Positions 1 through 9,987 of a stretch of DNA of 64,000 nt are shown here, in pieces. Below the pieces are notes generated by a model, which saw only the letters and a program-made list of their open reading frames with translations, made no database searches and was not told where the DNA came from. This DNA is from a virus. The first letter of the stretch is position 1; the number at the start of each line of letters is the position of its first letter. Location of the stretch: IMG/VR virus record IMGVR_UViG_3300047510_002172, positions 1-64,000 of that record. The stretch is one strand, 5' to 3'. Position numbers and translations under genes: made by a program.

Positions 1-26
1 AAAAGAGGCCTATTGCTAGGCCTCTT
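1..26 (-). terminator. Intrinsic terminator of the leftmost gene
   Basis: Read on the minus strand, a perfect 10-bp stem (3-12 paired with 17-26) closes a GCAA loop and is followed by a run of U at positions 4-1, directly after the stop codon of the 32-256 gene. GCAA is a GNRA-type tetraloop. The same loop occurs in the terminator at 57811-57839. Confidence 0.85.
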
Positions 27-31
27 AGTTA

Positions 32-256
32 TTAGCGTGACTGGTGAATCTTAGCCCAGCGTCCCTTATCATCGCGAACGTTGTAGAAGCGAGGCTGCAG
101 AACAACCTGGCTAGAACGATTCACGAATCCAAGAACGGTGTACTTATTGGATGGAAAGCGACGAGTCACGGCATTCATGCGAGTCTCGACACTCTCGTCA
201 CCAAGAGTACGGGTATAGATGTCCTTTACAATCACGTTTTCGGATACGGTATTCAT
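32..256 (-). CDS. Small basic protein of unknown function
   Basis: This 74-residue protein has no family I recognise. It is rich in Arg and Val, shows no membrane segment or signal peptide, and ends in a basic tail (GRWAKIHQSR). Three things favour this strand over the overlapping open frame at 44-292 on the plus strand: the terminator placed just after its stop, a TAAATA box (286-291) about 30 bases upstream, and a natural-looking composition. It is the last gene before a terminator and is transcribed divergently from the gene at 363. It lies outside the virion operon. An early or regulatory small phage protein is possible, but nothing in the sequence shows that. Confidence 0.6.
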   Translation of the reverse strand: MNTVSENVIVKDIYTRTLGDESVETRMNAVTRRFPSNKYTVLGFVNRSSQVVLQPRFYNVRDDKGRWAKIHQSR

Positions 257-362
257 AATTACTCAAATATTCTAAAGGTAGTTTATATTTAATCTACTTG
301 TTTTACTAAGGATTTTAATAAATATTTGGAAACACCTTTATACAAACAATATAAAACAAAAG
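257..362. promoter_or_regulatory. Divergent promoter region with paired TAAATA boxes
   Basis: This 106-base AT-rich spacer separates two divergent small genes. It carries a TAAATA box on each strand: minus strand at 286-291, about 30 bases from the ATG at 256, and plus strand at 319-324, within AATAAATA and about 38 bases from the ATG at 363. The boxes resemble the -10 element of T4 late promoters (TATAAATA). Promoter function is inferred from position and similarity only. Confidence 0.5.
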
Positions 363-584
363 ATGACAAAACAATTTATTGCAGTACTTGGTAAAGTTGA
401 CGAAAACACGACGGAAGAGATCACATTAAAGGAAATAGCGGTAAATGCAGGAGATTACTTAGAGGCTCATAAAGTAGCACTATTTAAATGTAATTTAGCT
501 GAAGGAGAAATCGTATTTCAAATAAGAGAAGCTAGTACTCGTATTGTTAGATTTGATCACAAAAAGGGGTTTATAACTAATTAA
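363..584 (+). CDS. Small hypothetical protein
   Basis: This 73-residue protein begins MTKQFIAVLGKV and has an alternating hydrophobic/charged pattern that suggests a small beta-rich fold. I do not recognise a family. It is the only plus-strand gene in the left 56 kb, and its stop codon overlaps by 4 bases the stop of the converging 1503-residue gene (581-5092). No Shine-Dalgarno sequence precedes the ATG; the upstream sequence is an A-rich run. A TAAATA box lies about 38 bases upstream. No hairpin terminator is visible between the two convergent genes. Confidence 0.6.
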   Translation: MTKQFIAVLGKVDENTTEEITLKEIAVNAGDYLEAHKVALFKCNLAEGEIVFQIREASTRIVRFDHKKGFITN

Positions 585-3500
585 GAGTGATAGAACCCTA
601 CGTCGACTATCTTGTCACCGTCGACAAATAGCTTACCATCTACACGTCCACCAGCATCTGCAGCAGTACTTCCTACGAATGTTGGACCTGAGACCCAATT
701 TGAATTGACTCCGGCGCCTGTTATTAAGACCCCATAAGGCGGGGTAGTTACGTTTTGACTAAATCTACCAAATGTACCATATGTTGCAACTGCAAAAACA
801 GGTATTACTGTTCCTGCTGGATAGTAACCAGTACCGTTTACAGTACCGCCACCAGGTTTACCGCCACTACCGGTTTGAGTGGATACAACAGAAAGGAAAT
901 ATGAAGGTACTGCGACAGGTTCAATTACAGTTCTATTCATACCAAGTACTAACTCCGACTCTCCTTCTGTGGTGCGGTATGCGCTTACTGTAAAGCTGGA
1001 TGACGACACTGGAACCATATTAATAGATGGGTTGACTATTAGTAATGGGTCTGCGTTGCTAGCTTTACCATCGAAAGACCATACGTGGCTTGCATAAGGA
1101 TTATCATATAGATAACCCCCTAAGGTATTATTAGCAATACCCACATACGGAATATAGTCTCCGCTTAAACCGTACAGGCTTACGTAGCAAGATGAAAACG
1201 CGGTACTTGAAACACTATTTTTAAATGTGGTATTATAGAAGCGGCCATCCGAAGAATAAATACGAACACGTGGTCTAATTTGATCCAAGCTCAATATAGC
1301 ACCTAAGCTTAACGTTATTTCAAAATCGGCCCCAAAAGTACCTTCAATACCGTCAGCAGCAAGCGAAGCGCTATCGGATGTCAGAATCGAACTTAATGGT
1401 ATGTTAATTGTTGTAGCGTTGTATGTCAGTGTATACGCTGCTAGAATTGTATCGCTAGCTTTAATTATAAAGGTGATAATTTCAGGTAAAGTTGCACTAC
1501 CAGTATTAGTATCATAAACAGTGACTGAAAGTACCGTAGAAGAAGCGGCATTAATCAAGCTAAACGTTATTGTATAATCATTACCGTACCGGGCGTTATT
1601 ATTGTATAAATTACTATAAAGATTACCTACATAATCTGCAGAAGCGAAACTAAATAGTAATGGTAATGGTGCTGGAGTTGTTGTCGTGGTTGTAGTAGTT
1701 GTCGAAGTTTCGTAAATTATATTGCCAACCGTGGTTGTAACTAAACCAATAACATTAGTTAGATATGAAGTAGGGGTTCTTATAACTTCAGGTTTTAAAA
1801 CATTAAGAATTGCTTCCTGTACTTTATAAATTTTATCTAATGTTCTATTAATAACTGCAGAACTTACTATTTCATTACTATAGATATAATTACTTTCATC
1901 TGCACTCAACGAATTAATTAATTCGTTTGCAGAAAGATCTCGAGTTGTAAAATTAGAAAGATTATTGCTATTATCTAATGTAATAACATATTTGCTGTTA
2001 ATACTTTTTGCTAATAATTCGTGATTATAAAGTAAAGGTTTAAGAGCCTTATTATAAACCCAGTCTACTATAAATTCATTTTCATTAATTGTTATAGTGG
2101 ATAAAGACGTGTAATAAGTATCCAGTAAAGTAGTGTTGACTATTTCTTCTGTAACAGGTACATCAGTAAATTTAAATATTCTACCTGTAGTAATTAAATA
2201 AAAATAATAATTTTGATCTATAAAAGCAGTAACAATATTTTCAGATATACCTAATGAAGCTGTTGACTTGCTTGGAGATAATAATTTATTTACAAATATT
2301 CCATTACTTGTAAATTTATAAACATTTTCAGTAGTTACTACGTATAAAAACTTACCAGCCGGATCTATAAGAATCTTTTTAATATTAGCTGTAGACGGAA
2401 CTTCAAGTAAGTTAAATGAAGAAAGTAGAGCACTACTATTATTATAAATTAATACCTTAAACGGTGATGGAAACTTAACATCGTTAGGTACTATCTTACT
2501 CGAACTTTTACCAGAAGTTATGACCCCGTCTATACCTATCGCTTCTATCTTAAACGACGTGTATGTAGAAGAACTAGAAAATACATATGTGGTTAACTTT
2601 GGTAGTGTAGGAAAAATAGATAAATCAGAACTTATTGAATTTATTAAAGTATAAGAATCAGTTTCAGCAGTAGAACCGTATATATTAAAATTACTCGTTA
2701 CACCAGGATAATAATTCAACCGCTCCCCGTCATGGTTCCAAGTTACTCTGTACTGGGTTCCTATTTCAACTGCACTAGTGGTGACTGATGTAATTACTGG
2801 TACATTAGGTGCGTATATACTTCCTAGAATGTAAATATTACCTGTAGTATTATCAATATCGAAATGCTTTACCTCGTAAGCGCTAAGTTCAGAGCTATAA
2901 ATTGTATTAGTATAAGTTAACGCAGAATTATAAACTTTAATACATCTATTACCGATATCTCCTACATAGACCTGATTATTATAAACCTTGACGGTATTAG
3001 GGACAGGGTTATTATTGAAGGCGTTTCTGTCTGATAAAGTACCGTTACTGCCTCCGACTTGATTAACAGGCGTTAAGGCGCTATCAAGATAGTATCTATA
3101 CACTGATACTAAAGAATTTGAACCACCAAAATTTAAACTACCAAGCACGTAAAGATCCGTGCCATTACTATCTATACTATAGACATTGAGCGGAGTAGAA
3201 TTCTTTGCTACGGTCGAAAGTTGATTTACAATAGTATTATTAAAGTCATTTTTTCTAACCTGCACCAATCCATTATCAAAAGCTATATAGTTATTATAAT
3301 CAGGCGCTGCTAAACCGTTTTTATAAGATCTAAAATCTACTATACTTTCAGCGGGTATTATACCTGTATAACTACCAGAAAGATTAAAATACGCATTCGA
3401 TCCTGTCAGAGCATTATTCCAAGTCGGGAAAGCAACTAAATCTCTCAACCATTCAACTAGAGTCATATTTGGACTCTTTTTAATTGCATCAGTAATTCTG

Positions 3501-5092
3501 TTTAAATAACTGAAATTTTCTTTTAACTTACTATAAGCCGCATTTATATTATCTGCGACTGCCCATTCATTAGAGCCTATATTCACTTCTTCCTTAGAAT
3601 ATGGCAGCGTAAGATTTATACCTAAAGTGTCTTTATAATCTTCAAGATTTAAATCAGAATATGTATCTTGTATATAGAACCTTTGCGACGCTGTTACTGT
3701 GTAATTGTTACTACCGTCATTACCAGTTACTACAGCAGTATAAGGCACACTACTAGCTGCAGAATATGTATGAGCAAAATAAAGTGTAGTACTAGCTGCT
3801 GTTGAATACGTGTCAGTCTCTCCATCGCCCCAATCGACAGTTACACTTGTAATATTATTACTATCTGGCAAGACAGTCTGTATCCAGACAGGTATTCCAG
3901 TAACTGCAAATGTATACGGGGAATATATCTTAAAAGGTATAACTGCACTCGTAAGAGCGTCTGTTATAGTAAAGTCTACTATTGCGTCATATATCACTCT
4001 ACCATTGACTCCCGCTGTAGCTGCAAATGCACTTCCAGGCACTACGTAACCGTAGGTAGGATTTGTACTTAACACTCCATTGAATGTATAACGAAAATTA
4101 TTACCAGTATTTAAAATTTGATAATTACCCCCAGAAAGGTATGAATTTATAAAACGTGCTTTACCTATATAAGTACCTGGAGTGCAGCCTTGCCCGGTTA
4201 GAGTAATATCGTTCGGTCCGTAATAAGCGCCACTATCTAAAGTAATAGCAGAAGATCCTAATACAAAACCTCGACAGGATCCGTTTATGAATCGTACACC
4301 ACCAGAACATTCAAAAGAAGTAGTAGGTACCCAAGCTGCGGAGCCAGTAGTTGTTACTAATAATGTTAAGGAATCATATGGAGATGTAGTAATTGCGCTA
4401 GTAGTAACATATAGATTTATAGATGAAAGTAATGCCCCGCTTACAGAGTAACCAGAAGCCGCTACAACTCCTGACCTATATAAAACAGCAGATGTATAAG
4501 AAGGTATTTCCCCTCCTGTACTATTTCTTACAGTAGCTTTTATATAATTTGATGAAACGTTAGTTGTGTAGAAAACGCCACCTAAAGTATGCGTATCTAA
4601 ATAGACCGGTTCAGAGCCTGCTTCAATTATAGTAACTACATCAGGTATAATTACAGACTGCCCATATATAGCTGAAAAATTAGCGCTTAAAGCGCCGCGA
4701 CCCATTATAATAGGGTTAGCTGGTTGAACCCATGGAGCAGCTGTGACAGGTGGTACCGAAACCCCTGTGGCCGGAGCTGAGGCTGTAGGGTTCGATCCTG
4801 GCGTCTCGGTATCTATTTCTAAGGATATATATGCATTAACTGTAGAAAAAGTTAAATCTCTATCTGCATAATAATTTAAATAAACTCTAAAACCGTTAGT
4901 ACCTACTTCAGAAAAACTACGACTGATAGACTCTACTGTCGGTTCAAAATCTTGCGTAACAATATCTAGTATTTCAATACAGTCTTGTTTTTGTAGATAA
5001 GTTAGATCAGTACTTTTATTAACTAAGTTAGCAATAACCCCTCTTGCAAGCGGTAGTGAAAAAGAGGTATTTTCAAATCTAATTAATCTCAT
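581..5092 (-). CDS. Large multi-domain virion protein with PKD, FnIII-like and propeller-like segments
   Basis: This 1503-residue protein is probably a tail fibre or baseplate appendage. The N-terminus (about residues 1-90) looks like a virion-attachment segment. A PKD-type domain is visible at about 400-470 (key motif VDWGDGETDTY followed by HTYSA). Residues about 600-1050 hold repeated strand patterns resembling an NHL-type propeller, interrupted near 765-860 by an FnIII-like segment. A threonine tract ending TTPAP lies near residue 1130 and matches the long tracts of the 867-residue protein. The remainder is Ser/Thr-rich beta sandwich. It is the last gene of the large minus-strand block and starts 1 base after the stop of the gene upstream. 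The domains are read by eye; the virion location is inferred from context. Confidence 0.65.
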   Translation of the reverse strand: MRLIRFENTSFSLPLARGVIANLVNKSTDLTYLQKQDCIEILDIVTQDFEPTVESISRSFSEVGTNGFRVYLNYYADRDLTFSTVNAYISLEIDTETPGSNPTASAPATGVSVPPVTAAPWVQPANPIIMGRGALSANFSAIYGQSVIIPDVVTIIEAGSEPVYLDTHTLGGVFYTTNVSSNYIKATVRNSTGGEIPSYTSAVLYRSGVVAASGYSVSGALLSSINLYVTTSAITTSPYDSLTLLVTTTGSAAWVPTTSFECSGGVRFINGSCRGFVLGSSAITLDSGAYYGPNDITLTGQGCTPGTYIGKARFINSYLSGGNYQILNTGNNFRYTFNGVLSTNPTYGYVVPGSAFAATAGVNGRVIYDAIVDFTITDALTSAVIPFKIYSPYTFAVTGIPVWIQTVLPDSNNITSVTVDWGDGETDTYSTAASTTLYFAHTYSAASSVPYTAVVTGNDGSNNYTVTASQRFYIQDTYSDLNLEDYKDTLGINLTLPYSKEEVNIGSNEWAVADNINAAYSKLKENFSYLNRITDAIKKSPNMTLVEWLRDLVAFPTWNNALTGSNAYFNLSGSYTGIIPAESIVDFRSYKNGLAAPDYNNYIAFDNGLVQVRKNDFNNTIVNQLSTVAKNSTPLNVYSIDSNGTDLYVLGSLNFGGSNSLVSVYRYYLDSALTPVNQVGGSNGTLSDRNAFNNNPVPNTVKVYNNQVYVGDIGNRCIKVYNSALTYTNTIYSSELSAYEVKHFDIDNTTGNIYILGSIYAPNVPVITSVTTSAVEIGTQYRVTWNHDGERLNYYPGVTSNFNIYGSTAETDSYTLINSISSDLSIFPTLPKLTTYVFSSSSTYTSFKIEAIGIDGVITSGKSSSKIVPNDVKFPSPFKVLIYNNSSALLSSFNLLEVPSTANIKKILIDPAGKFLYVVTTENVYKFTSNGIFVNKLLSPSKSTASLGISENIVTAFIDQNYYFYLITTGRIFKFTDVPVTEEIVNTTLLDTYYTSLSTITINENEFIVDWVYNKALKPLLYNHELLAKSINSKYVITLDNSNNLSNFTTRDLSANELINSLSADESNYIYSNEIVSSAVINRTLDKIYKVQEAILNVLKPEVIRTPTSYLTNVIGLVTTTVGNIIYETSTTTTTTTTTPAPLPLLFSFASADYVGNLYSNLYNNNARYGNDYTITFSLINAASSTVLSVTVYDTNTGSATLPEIITFIIKASDTILAAYTLTYNATTINIPLSSILTSDSASLAADGIEGTFGADFEITLSLGAILSLDQIRPRVRIYSSDGRFYNTTFKNSVSSTAFSSCYVSLYGLSGDYIPYVGIANNTLGGYLYDNPYASHVWSFDGKASNADPLLIVNPSINMVPVSSSSFTVSAYRTTEGESELVLGMNRTVIEPVAVPSYFLSVVSTQTGSGGKPGGGTVNGTGYYPAGTVIPVFAVATYGTFGRFSQNVTTPPYGVLITGAGVNSNWVSGPTFVGSTAADAGGRVDGKLFVDGDKIVDVGFYHS

Positions 5093-5093
5093 A

Positions 5094-8000
5094 TTATTCC
5101 CAAATTATATTGTTGAGTTGTGTATGCACTGGTACGACTTTACTTAATGATGCAATTATGTTTTTCTCTATTATTTGTCTTACTGCTGTGTTAGTTATAT
5201 TAGAATTTTTAATTTTAATATTAAACATGTTAGACTTTGCGCCAGGCAATCTATGTAAGAAAAATCTTTCTATTTGTTCTAAATAATATCTTTCTCCGGT
5301 TGGCACTGACCATTTTAAATCTGTAAATGAACTCTTTAAGAATTGTTTTTGTATAGCTTTGATATCAGATTGCTGTAATGCCTGTGTATAATGTCTTACA
5401 TCTGCTATTTTACCTTTAAAGTTATATACATCTAACCCAGTATATTCTGCTAAAGTCTGCTTTTTAAAGCTAGCTGATCCAATAATTAAATCTGGATTAT
5501 TCTTGTTATTATATATTCTATATATACTTGAAGCACTACCAACCTGTGTGCTTTTTACGACGTTACCGTCTATATAAAACTTTAAAGTATTATTATTATC
5601 TAATGTTGCTGCAAAATGATGCCAACCAGGAGTTAAATAACTAACATCATAATTTAAATTAATTGCAGAACCAGTACTATTTTCCGTAGCTATATTACGC
5701 ACGAAAGCCTTTATAGATAAATCATTATCACTTTCTGCATTGTATATGTATTTTCTTTGATAATCGTACCCGGTAGGATCTCCTAGAGTTACATTTGAAC
5801 TGTCCGTTAAATTAACTGTAGTTACAATATCTCCTGTAGTAGAGTCAATTTTAAATAGCTTTTGTGTTTTTGGGTCTATGACTACACCATAATGTACTGT
5901 TGCACCTGTTACTTGACTTATTTCAGAAACGAATGTAATAATTCTAGGTTTACTATCTACCACATCTTCTACCCCAGATGCTACCGGGGCATTGGTTAAA
6001 TAAACATCCCAGATTAAAGTTCCATAATTATCTAACTTGCAAAGATTACGCTTAGCGTACAATAGCCAAATATTATTTTCGTGGTCGCAAGCTATGTATT
6101 CCCCGCTTACAGCAGACAAAATCGACGAAGTAGTTCCTGAGTACGGCTGCCTTGAAAGTATATTATCTGCTAAAGTAAATCTAGTGTTATTACTATCTAC
6201 CACACTATTACCTACTGTACCATTAAAATAGTATGGTATACCGTTCAAGTCAATGCCGTAATTATTATAGCCAGATTGTGTACCGCTTATGGTACCGGTT
6301 GTTGAAAGGGTACCATCTATATTGTACTTACGCCACACAAAAGATGAAGCTGCTGGTGAGGCAAATACTAGTATTTGTTTTTTACTGTTTTCCTGTATTA
6401 AATTAGCTCCAAAAATATCACCTGAGATAGATATAGAGTATGAATTTGCAATTAAATCATCTTGATCGTATACTAAAATTTGTTTGTTTTCTGTAACTAT
6501 GTAATAACTTGAATCGTATTCTGCTTTTAAAATAAAGTTTTTATTTGTTAAATCAGTAGGGGTAGATTTAAGCGTAACTAAGTTAGTATTAGTTGTTGTT
6601 ACTGTGTTTCTTGCTATACTTAAAAACGGCGTCAAAAGAGTATTATTTTTCGTAATACCTATACCGCCACTATAATAATTACCTACAATTTGACTACCTT
6701 GTACATTACCCCAGTTAGTATTATAAGCATAAGCTGCCAAAGTTACACCAGGGTAGTTAAGTTCAGAATCGGTATAGTCTGACACCCCGTAACATACACT
6801 AGTATCAATTGATTCCTGATTGGTGCCTTGAAATATCTCTACAGCACTTGTAGCAAAATTTTTAATGATACCAGCGCTTAAACCAGTTGCTTCATTTATG
6901 AGAGGAGTAGTCCAGTTTTTATAAAAACGAGTTAAAGAAGAAGAAAGAGCATCAACTACAGTTTTGTTATCTTCTGGTCCTATACGGTGATAAACGTACA
7001 AGCTTTCCGGGTTAAAAGTCTGTGTAGAAGGTGTATCCCAGATTAAATTTGGACGATTATTTGCTGCACTAGTTACAGCTGTAGAAGTTAAAACACTAGT
7101 TAAATTAATATGCGCCGGATCGTAATATCTATCCATCCATACAGCTTCTCCGCTAGCAGGGGATGCAGATAGCCAGGAGCAAAAATAAACCCCATTCTGT
7201 ACGCCAGGGTTGTTGCCCCAGTTAGTATATTTTCTATAATTAGCTTTTTTAACAAATAGTCGATCAGAGCGATAAGGTGATGAGCCTCCTAATGCGCCGG
7301 TCTTTACTAGCGTTGAAGCTGATAACGCTAAAGAAGTAGCGCTTACTGGAAAGTGAAAATATGTATCTCTATCTTTTACAAATATTTTTGCAATCTCTGA
7401 ACCTTTATAACTTAGATAGATTTTATCATTGCCGTCTGTCGTATTTAAACCGGTATATAATTTATTATAGTTTCTTAATTGAGTGCTTAAAGTAGGTGTT
7501 TGTATACCTTCTGCAGAGTAGTAATTCTTAAGAGGTGTTATATTAACATTTGCGTAGTCTATTGTTGTATCTAATGTGGTGTAGGGTGTAGAAATTAAAT
7601 AGTTACTACAGAGTGCTTTAGTGGCTGTGCTTATAGTTAAATCATTCGGTGTAGTGACATATTTCGCTAAATTTGATTCTCCTTTATTAGGTATGGTATT
7701 ATAATAAAAACGATTTAAGTAGAAAGTTTGTACAGAGCTAAAATTAGTATCTAAATAAGGTACTAGCCCGACAATGTTAATACCGGTATAAACATTAAAT
7801 AAAGTGCTATAATTAGTGAAAATAACTGCTTTATCGTTAAAAAGAGTAACATTAAACAGCTGTGTTGAAGCTCCGGTATATGTCTGAACACCTAAAGTAG
7901 TACTACCTGTTCTAGTAATACATAAATTACTATCAACATTAGTAAAGAAAACAGTACCGCTAGAAGTTTGATCTAAAGTAAAAACAGTAGCGCTAGATAT

Positions 8001-8318
8001 ATTACTAGTATAAGTTATATTTGTACTGGATACAGCAAGATATAACGGAGTACTACCAGATAGAAACGAAATAGTGGTATTAGTTATTACATTAGTTCTA
8101 TCTACTTCTATATAGTCAGCAACTTTATCGTTTAAATTAAAATTATCTGTAAGAAACAATAAATTATCTTGATTAGCTGCAAAATCTTTTGCACCGGACA
8201 AGATACCAGATATATTAATGTATGCCCCTTCTATCGTGTAAAACGTAGTGCTATCTATAGTTACATTTTGATCATAACCATATTGCAAACTAACCGGAGA
8301 AGGGCTAACAATTGCCAT
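5094..8318 (-). CDS. Large virion protein with C-terminal LamG-type domain
   Basis: This 1074-residue protein is likely an appendage or host-recognition protein. Residues about 580-760 show repeated WLLY and ILVY strand patterns like a beta-propeller. Residues about 780-1000 carry a concanavalin A/LamG-type jelly roll, with the diagnostic stretch GWHHFAATLDNNNTLKFYID near residue 890 and a final IADVRHY motif. The last 60 residues (LEQIERFFLHRLPGAKS onward) form a separate, helical-looking segment. A TAAGTA box (8324-8329) lies 5 bases upstream of the ATG, and no ribosome binding site is seen. It stands 1 base from the next gene (581-5092), so the two are probably co-transcribed and may form one appendage. 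LamG domains commonly bind glycans, but no ligand can be inferred here. Confidence 0.7.
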   Translation of the reverse strand: MAIVSPSPVSLQYGYDQNVTIDSTTFYTIEGAYINISGILSGAKDFAANQDNLLFLTDNFNLNDKVADYIEVDRTNVITNTTISFLSGSTPLYLAVSSTNITYTSNISSATVFTLDQTSSGTVFFTNVDSNLCITRTGSTTLGVQTYTGASTQLFNVTLFNDKAVIFTNYSTLFNVYTGINIVGLVPYLDTNFSSVQTFYLNRFYYNTIPNKGESNLAKYVTTPNDLTISTATKALCSNYLISTPYTTLDTTIDYANVNITPLKNYYSAEGIQTPTLSTQLRNYNKLYTGLNTTDGNDKIYLSYKGSEIAKIFVKDRDTYFHFPVSATSLALSASTLVKTGALGGSSPYRSDRLFVKKANYRKYTNWGNNPGVQNGVYFCSWLSASPASGEAVWMDRYYDPAHINLTSVLTSTAVTSAANNRPNLIWDTPSTQTFNPESLYVYHRIGPEDNKTVVDALSSSLTRFYKNWTTPLINEATGLSAGIIKNFATSAVEIFQGTNQESIDTSVCYGVSDYTDSELNYPGVTLAAYAYNTNWGNVQGSQIVGNYYSGGIGITKNNTLLTPFLSIARNTVTTTNTNLVTLKSTPTDLTNKNFILKAEYDSSYYIVTENKQILVYDQDDLIANSYSISISGDIFGANLIQENSKKQILVFASPAASSFVWRKYNIDGTLSTTGTISGTQSGYNNYGIDLNGIPYYFNGTVGNSVVDSNNTRFTLADNILSRQPYSGTTSSILSAVSGEYIACDHENNIWLLYAKRNLCKLDNYGTLIWDVYLTNAPVASGVEDVVDSKPRIITFVSEISQVTGATVHYGVVIDPKTQKLFKIDSTTGDIVTTVNLTDSSNVTLGDPTGYDYQRKYIYNAESDNDLSIKAFVRNIATENSTGSAINLNYDVSYLTPGWHHFAATLDNNNTLKFYIDGNVVKSTQVGSASSIYRIYNNKNNPDLIIGSASFKKQTLAEYTGLDVYNFKGKIADVRHYTQALQQSDIKAIQKQFLKSSFTDLKWSVPTGERYYLEQIERFFLHRLPGAKSNMFNIKIKNSNITNTAVRQIIEKNIIASLSKVVPVHTQLNNIIWE

Positions 8319-8330
8319 GAAAATACTTAG

Positions 8331-8354
8331 GATTAGATAGCAAATAGTCTAATC
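8331..8354 (-). other. Intercistronic hairpin
   Basis: GATTAGA (8331-8337) pairs with TCTAATC (8348-8354) in a 7-bp stem with a 10-base loop. It covers the stop codon of the 66-residue gene and sits just upstream of the TAAGTA box and start of the 1074-residue gene. There is no U-run, so it is not a standard terminator. RNA processing or chance are both possible. Confidence 0.3.
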
Positions 8355-8549
8355 AGCCGCAGAAGAAATATTAATCGTTCCTACAAATGAAGTTAATTGA
8401 AAATCAGATAAATCCGTTATAGACCCTATAGTTAGAATATTATCAGAATGGATAACTATCCCTTTTGTGAGATCTTCGGTTACCATCCATAATATTTGCT
8501 GCTTATTAGAGTTTTCCCATTTTACTATCTGTCCTTGTTTAAGCATCAT
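8349..8549 (-). CDS. Small hypothetical protein
   Basis: This 66-residue protein begins MMLKQGQIVKWENSN, a pattern typical of small SH3-like beta-barrel proteins (short strands with VKW and ILWMV). I do not recognise its family. It sits between the sialyltransferase-like gene and the 1074-residue appendage gene and is separated from both by short gaps. Two consecutive ATG codons could start it, and a TTTAAATA box abuts the first, so the second ATG (M2, at 8546) may be the real start. Its function is unknown; in this position an assembly or accessory role for the neighbouring fibre is conceivable but unsupported. Confidence 0.55.
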   Translation of the reverse strand: MMLKQGQIVKWENSNKQQILWMVTEDLTKGIVIHSDNILTIGSITDLSDFQLTSFVGTINISSAAD

Positions 8550-8559
8550 ATTTAAATTA

Positions 8560-9126
8560 TTATAAAAATATTACTTTTTTATCGTTAACTAATTTATCTA
8601 TTACTTTTTTTTCTATATCAGGTTTGTGCAAATTACCTTTTTTAACTGCATTAAAATAATGATGCTCTGTGCGTTCCCACCAATCAAAACCTGTAATAGT
8701 AAGCTGAGAATATTCCTTAAGAAGAATCCAAATAGCAAACAGTCCCGTAGAATAGCAGTAATATTCTTTTTTATCTATACCAGAATAATTAACTAAATCC
8801 ATTAAATCTGATGATTCTGTTTTATAGATATTTTTAGCTTGAGGCATAAAATTTATAAAATCCTTATATAGCGCATCTTTATTTTTATCCCATTGCCAAC
8901 TATGTAAGTATATTTTTTTATAAGGTATACCCAGTCTCCATTGAGCAGGTTTGTTTGTAAAATTAATTACATTAAACCAGATTGTAGTTTTTGTCCCGAC
9001 ATTTTGTTCATATTTCTTTGTTTCATACTCGTTGAATCTTACTACCTCTTCGTATGAATCAATTAAGGATCCGTTTTTTTTATCTAGTAAAGACGTTCCG
9101 TTACCCACTACAATAATTTTTTGCAT
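8560..9126 (-). CDS. GT29 sialyltransferase-like glycosyltransferase
   Basis: This 188-residue protein carries the order of motifs that defines family GT29 sialyltransferases. A sialylmotif-L-like segment covers residues 4-50 (VVGNGTSLL, then VVRFN, then NVGTKTT). A sialylmotif-S-like segment covers about 126-147 (STGLFAIWILL followed by TITGFDWW). A VS-like EHHYF lies at 154-158 with its histidine. GT29 enzymes move sialic acid from CMP-sialic acid to Gal or GalNAc in animals. The phage protein is shorter and lacks a transmembrane anchor, so it is presumably a cytosolic catalytic core acting in the infected cell. Its donor and acceptor are unknown. It starts 4 bases after the stop of a GT2/GT27-like gene, so the two are almost certainly co-expressed, downstream of a Thr/Pro-rich fibre gene. 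Confidence 0.78.
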   Translation of the reverse strand: MQKIIVVGNGTSLLDKKNGSLIDSYEEVVRFNEYETKKYEQNVGTKTTIWFNVINFTNKPAQWRLGIPYKKIYLHSWQWDKNKDALYKDFINFMPQAKNIYKTESSDLMDLVNYSGIDKKEYYCYSTGLFAIWILLKEYSQLTITGFDWWERTEHHYFNAVKKGNLHKPDIEKKVIDKLVNDKKVIFL

Positions 9127-9130
9127 TAGT

Positions 9131-9982
9131 TTACAATTTTAAAGCCGTTACTGCTTTATTTAAAATATTTTTTATTACCGGCTCTGGAATCTTTTGCTTG
9201 AAAGCATTAACTATACCTTGTATAAATTCATGCTGAGGATCTTTAAGTATCTCTAGCCAGCCTACAAAATAATTCCAAATACGGTCTTCAAGTATATTAG
9301 GGTAAGGTACTCCGTTAGGTCTTCCAAATCTATGATTCCATTTAAGTTGAGGTAAGCATATACAACTAGCATCGTTTCTTCTAAATTTTTCATGTATATA
9401 ACCTTCTTCCCCACCAAAGCCTTTAAAGTGTTCGTTAAACCCAGGCCAGGCAGCTGTACGGCATGAAAATAAACCAAGTCCCATCATAGGTATTTTAAAC
9501 GGTTCGCCCTTTTCATATTTTTCTTTATTAGTAGCCCAGACCCCGAACATTACATCTCGCCAGACTGGATCGAAATGCGTAGAATATGATTTGAGGTCAT
9601 CATACCACAACGGACCTTGCACGAGATTATTAGTTTCGGGATTAGAATCGTAGTATTTCAATAAAGTCTGTATGCCATCTTTCTCAATTAATACGTGCGA
9701 GTCCATACAAAGTGTGTATTCACCAGCAGCGTTTTTAAAAATTTCATTACGAGTAGAAGTACTCTTTTTTGCAGTATAAGGTATATATTTTTCTTTAGCC
9801 CAATTAGTTATAAAGTTTTTTATTTCTTTACCGTGAGCACTTTCAGGGTTGTTATCAACTACAATAATCTCTACTTCATTTTTTAACTCCGCTAAATGGT
9901 ACATCTTCAACGCCTGCACGGTAAAAAAAACACCGTCATAGTCATCGTATACTGCCATTCCTATAGTTAATTTCTTAGACAT
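9131..9982 (-). CDS. GT2/GT27-like glycosyltransferase with a DSH metal motif
   Basis: This 283-residue GT-A fold glycosyltransferase has an N-terminal nucleotide-sugar strand (LTIGMAVYDDYDG), then EIIVVDNNP at 38-46, and a metal-binding DSH at 94-96 in place of the usual DxD. A second catalytic segment, GFGGEEGYIHEKFRRND (about 188-204), is followed by WNHRFGRP with His217. The DSH and GGE...H features recall polypeptide GalNAc-transferases (GT27), which start mucin-type O-glycans on Ser/Thr. Other GT2 enzymes also vary here, so substrate is inferred only. No lectin domain or membrane anchor is present. A TATAAATT box (9988-9995) lies 5 bases upstream of the ATG. The upstream gene encodes a poly-threonine fibre protein and the downstream gene is a GT29-like enzyme. 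Confidence 0.78.
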   Translation of the reverse strand: MSKKLTIGMAVYDDYDGVFFTVQALKMYHLAELKNEVEIIVVDNNPESAHGKEIKNFITNWAKEKYIPYTAKKSTSTRNEIFKNAAGEYTLCMDSHVLIEKDGIQTLLKYYDSNPETNNLVQGPLWYDDLKSYSTHFDPVWRDVMFGVWATNKEKYEKGEPFKIPMMGLGLFSCRTAAWPGFNEHFKGFGGEEGYIHEKFRRNDASCICLPQLKWNHRFGRPNGVPYPNILEDRIWNYFVGWLEILKDPQHEFIQGIVNAFKQKIPEPVIKNILNKAVTALKL

Positions 9983-9987
9983 ACTAT

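Noticed and set aside
44-292. 82-residue plus-strand open frame
   Set aside because: It overlaps the minus gene 32-256 almost fully; the terminator and TAAATA box fit the minus gene, and the plus frame has no promoter-like element and runs into the spacer.
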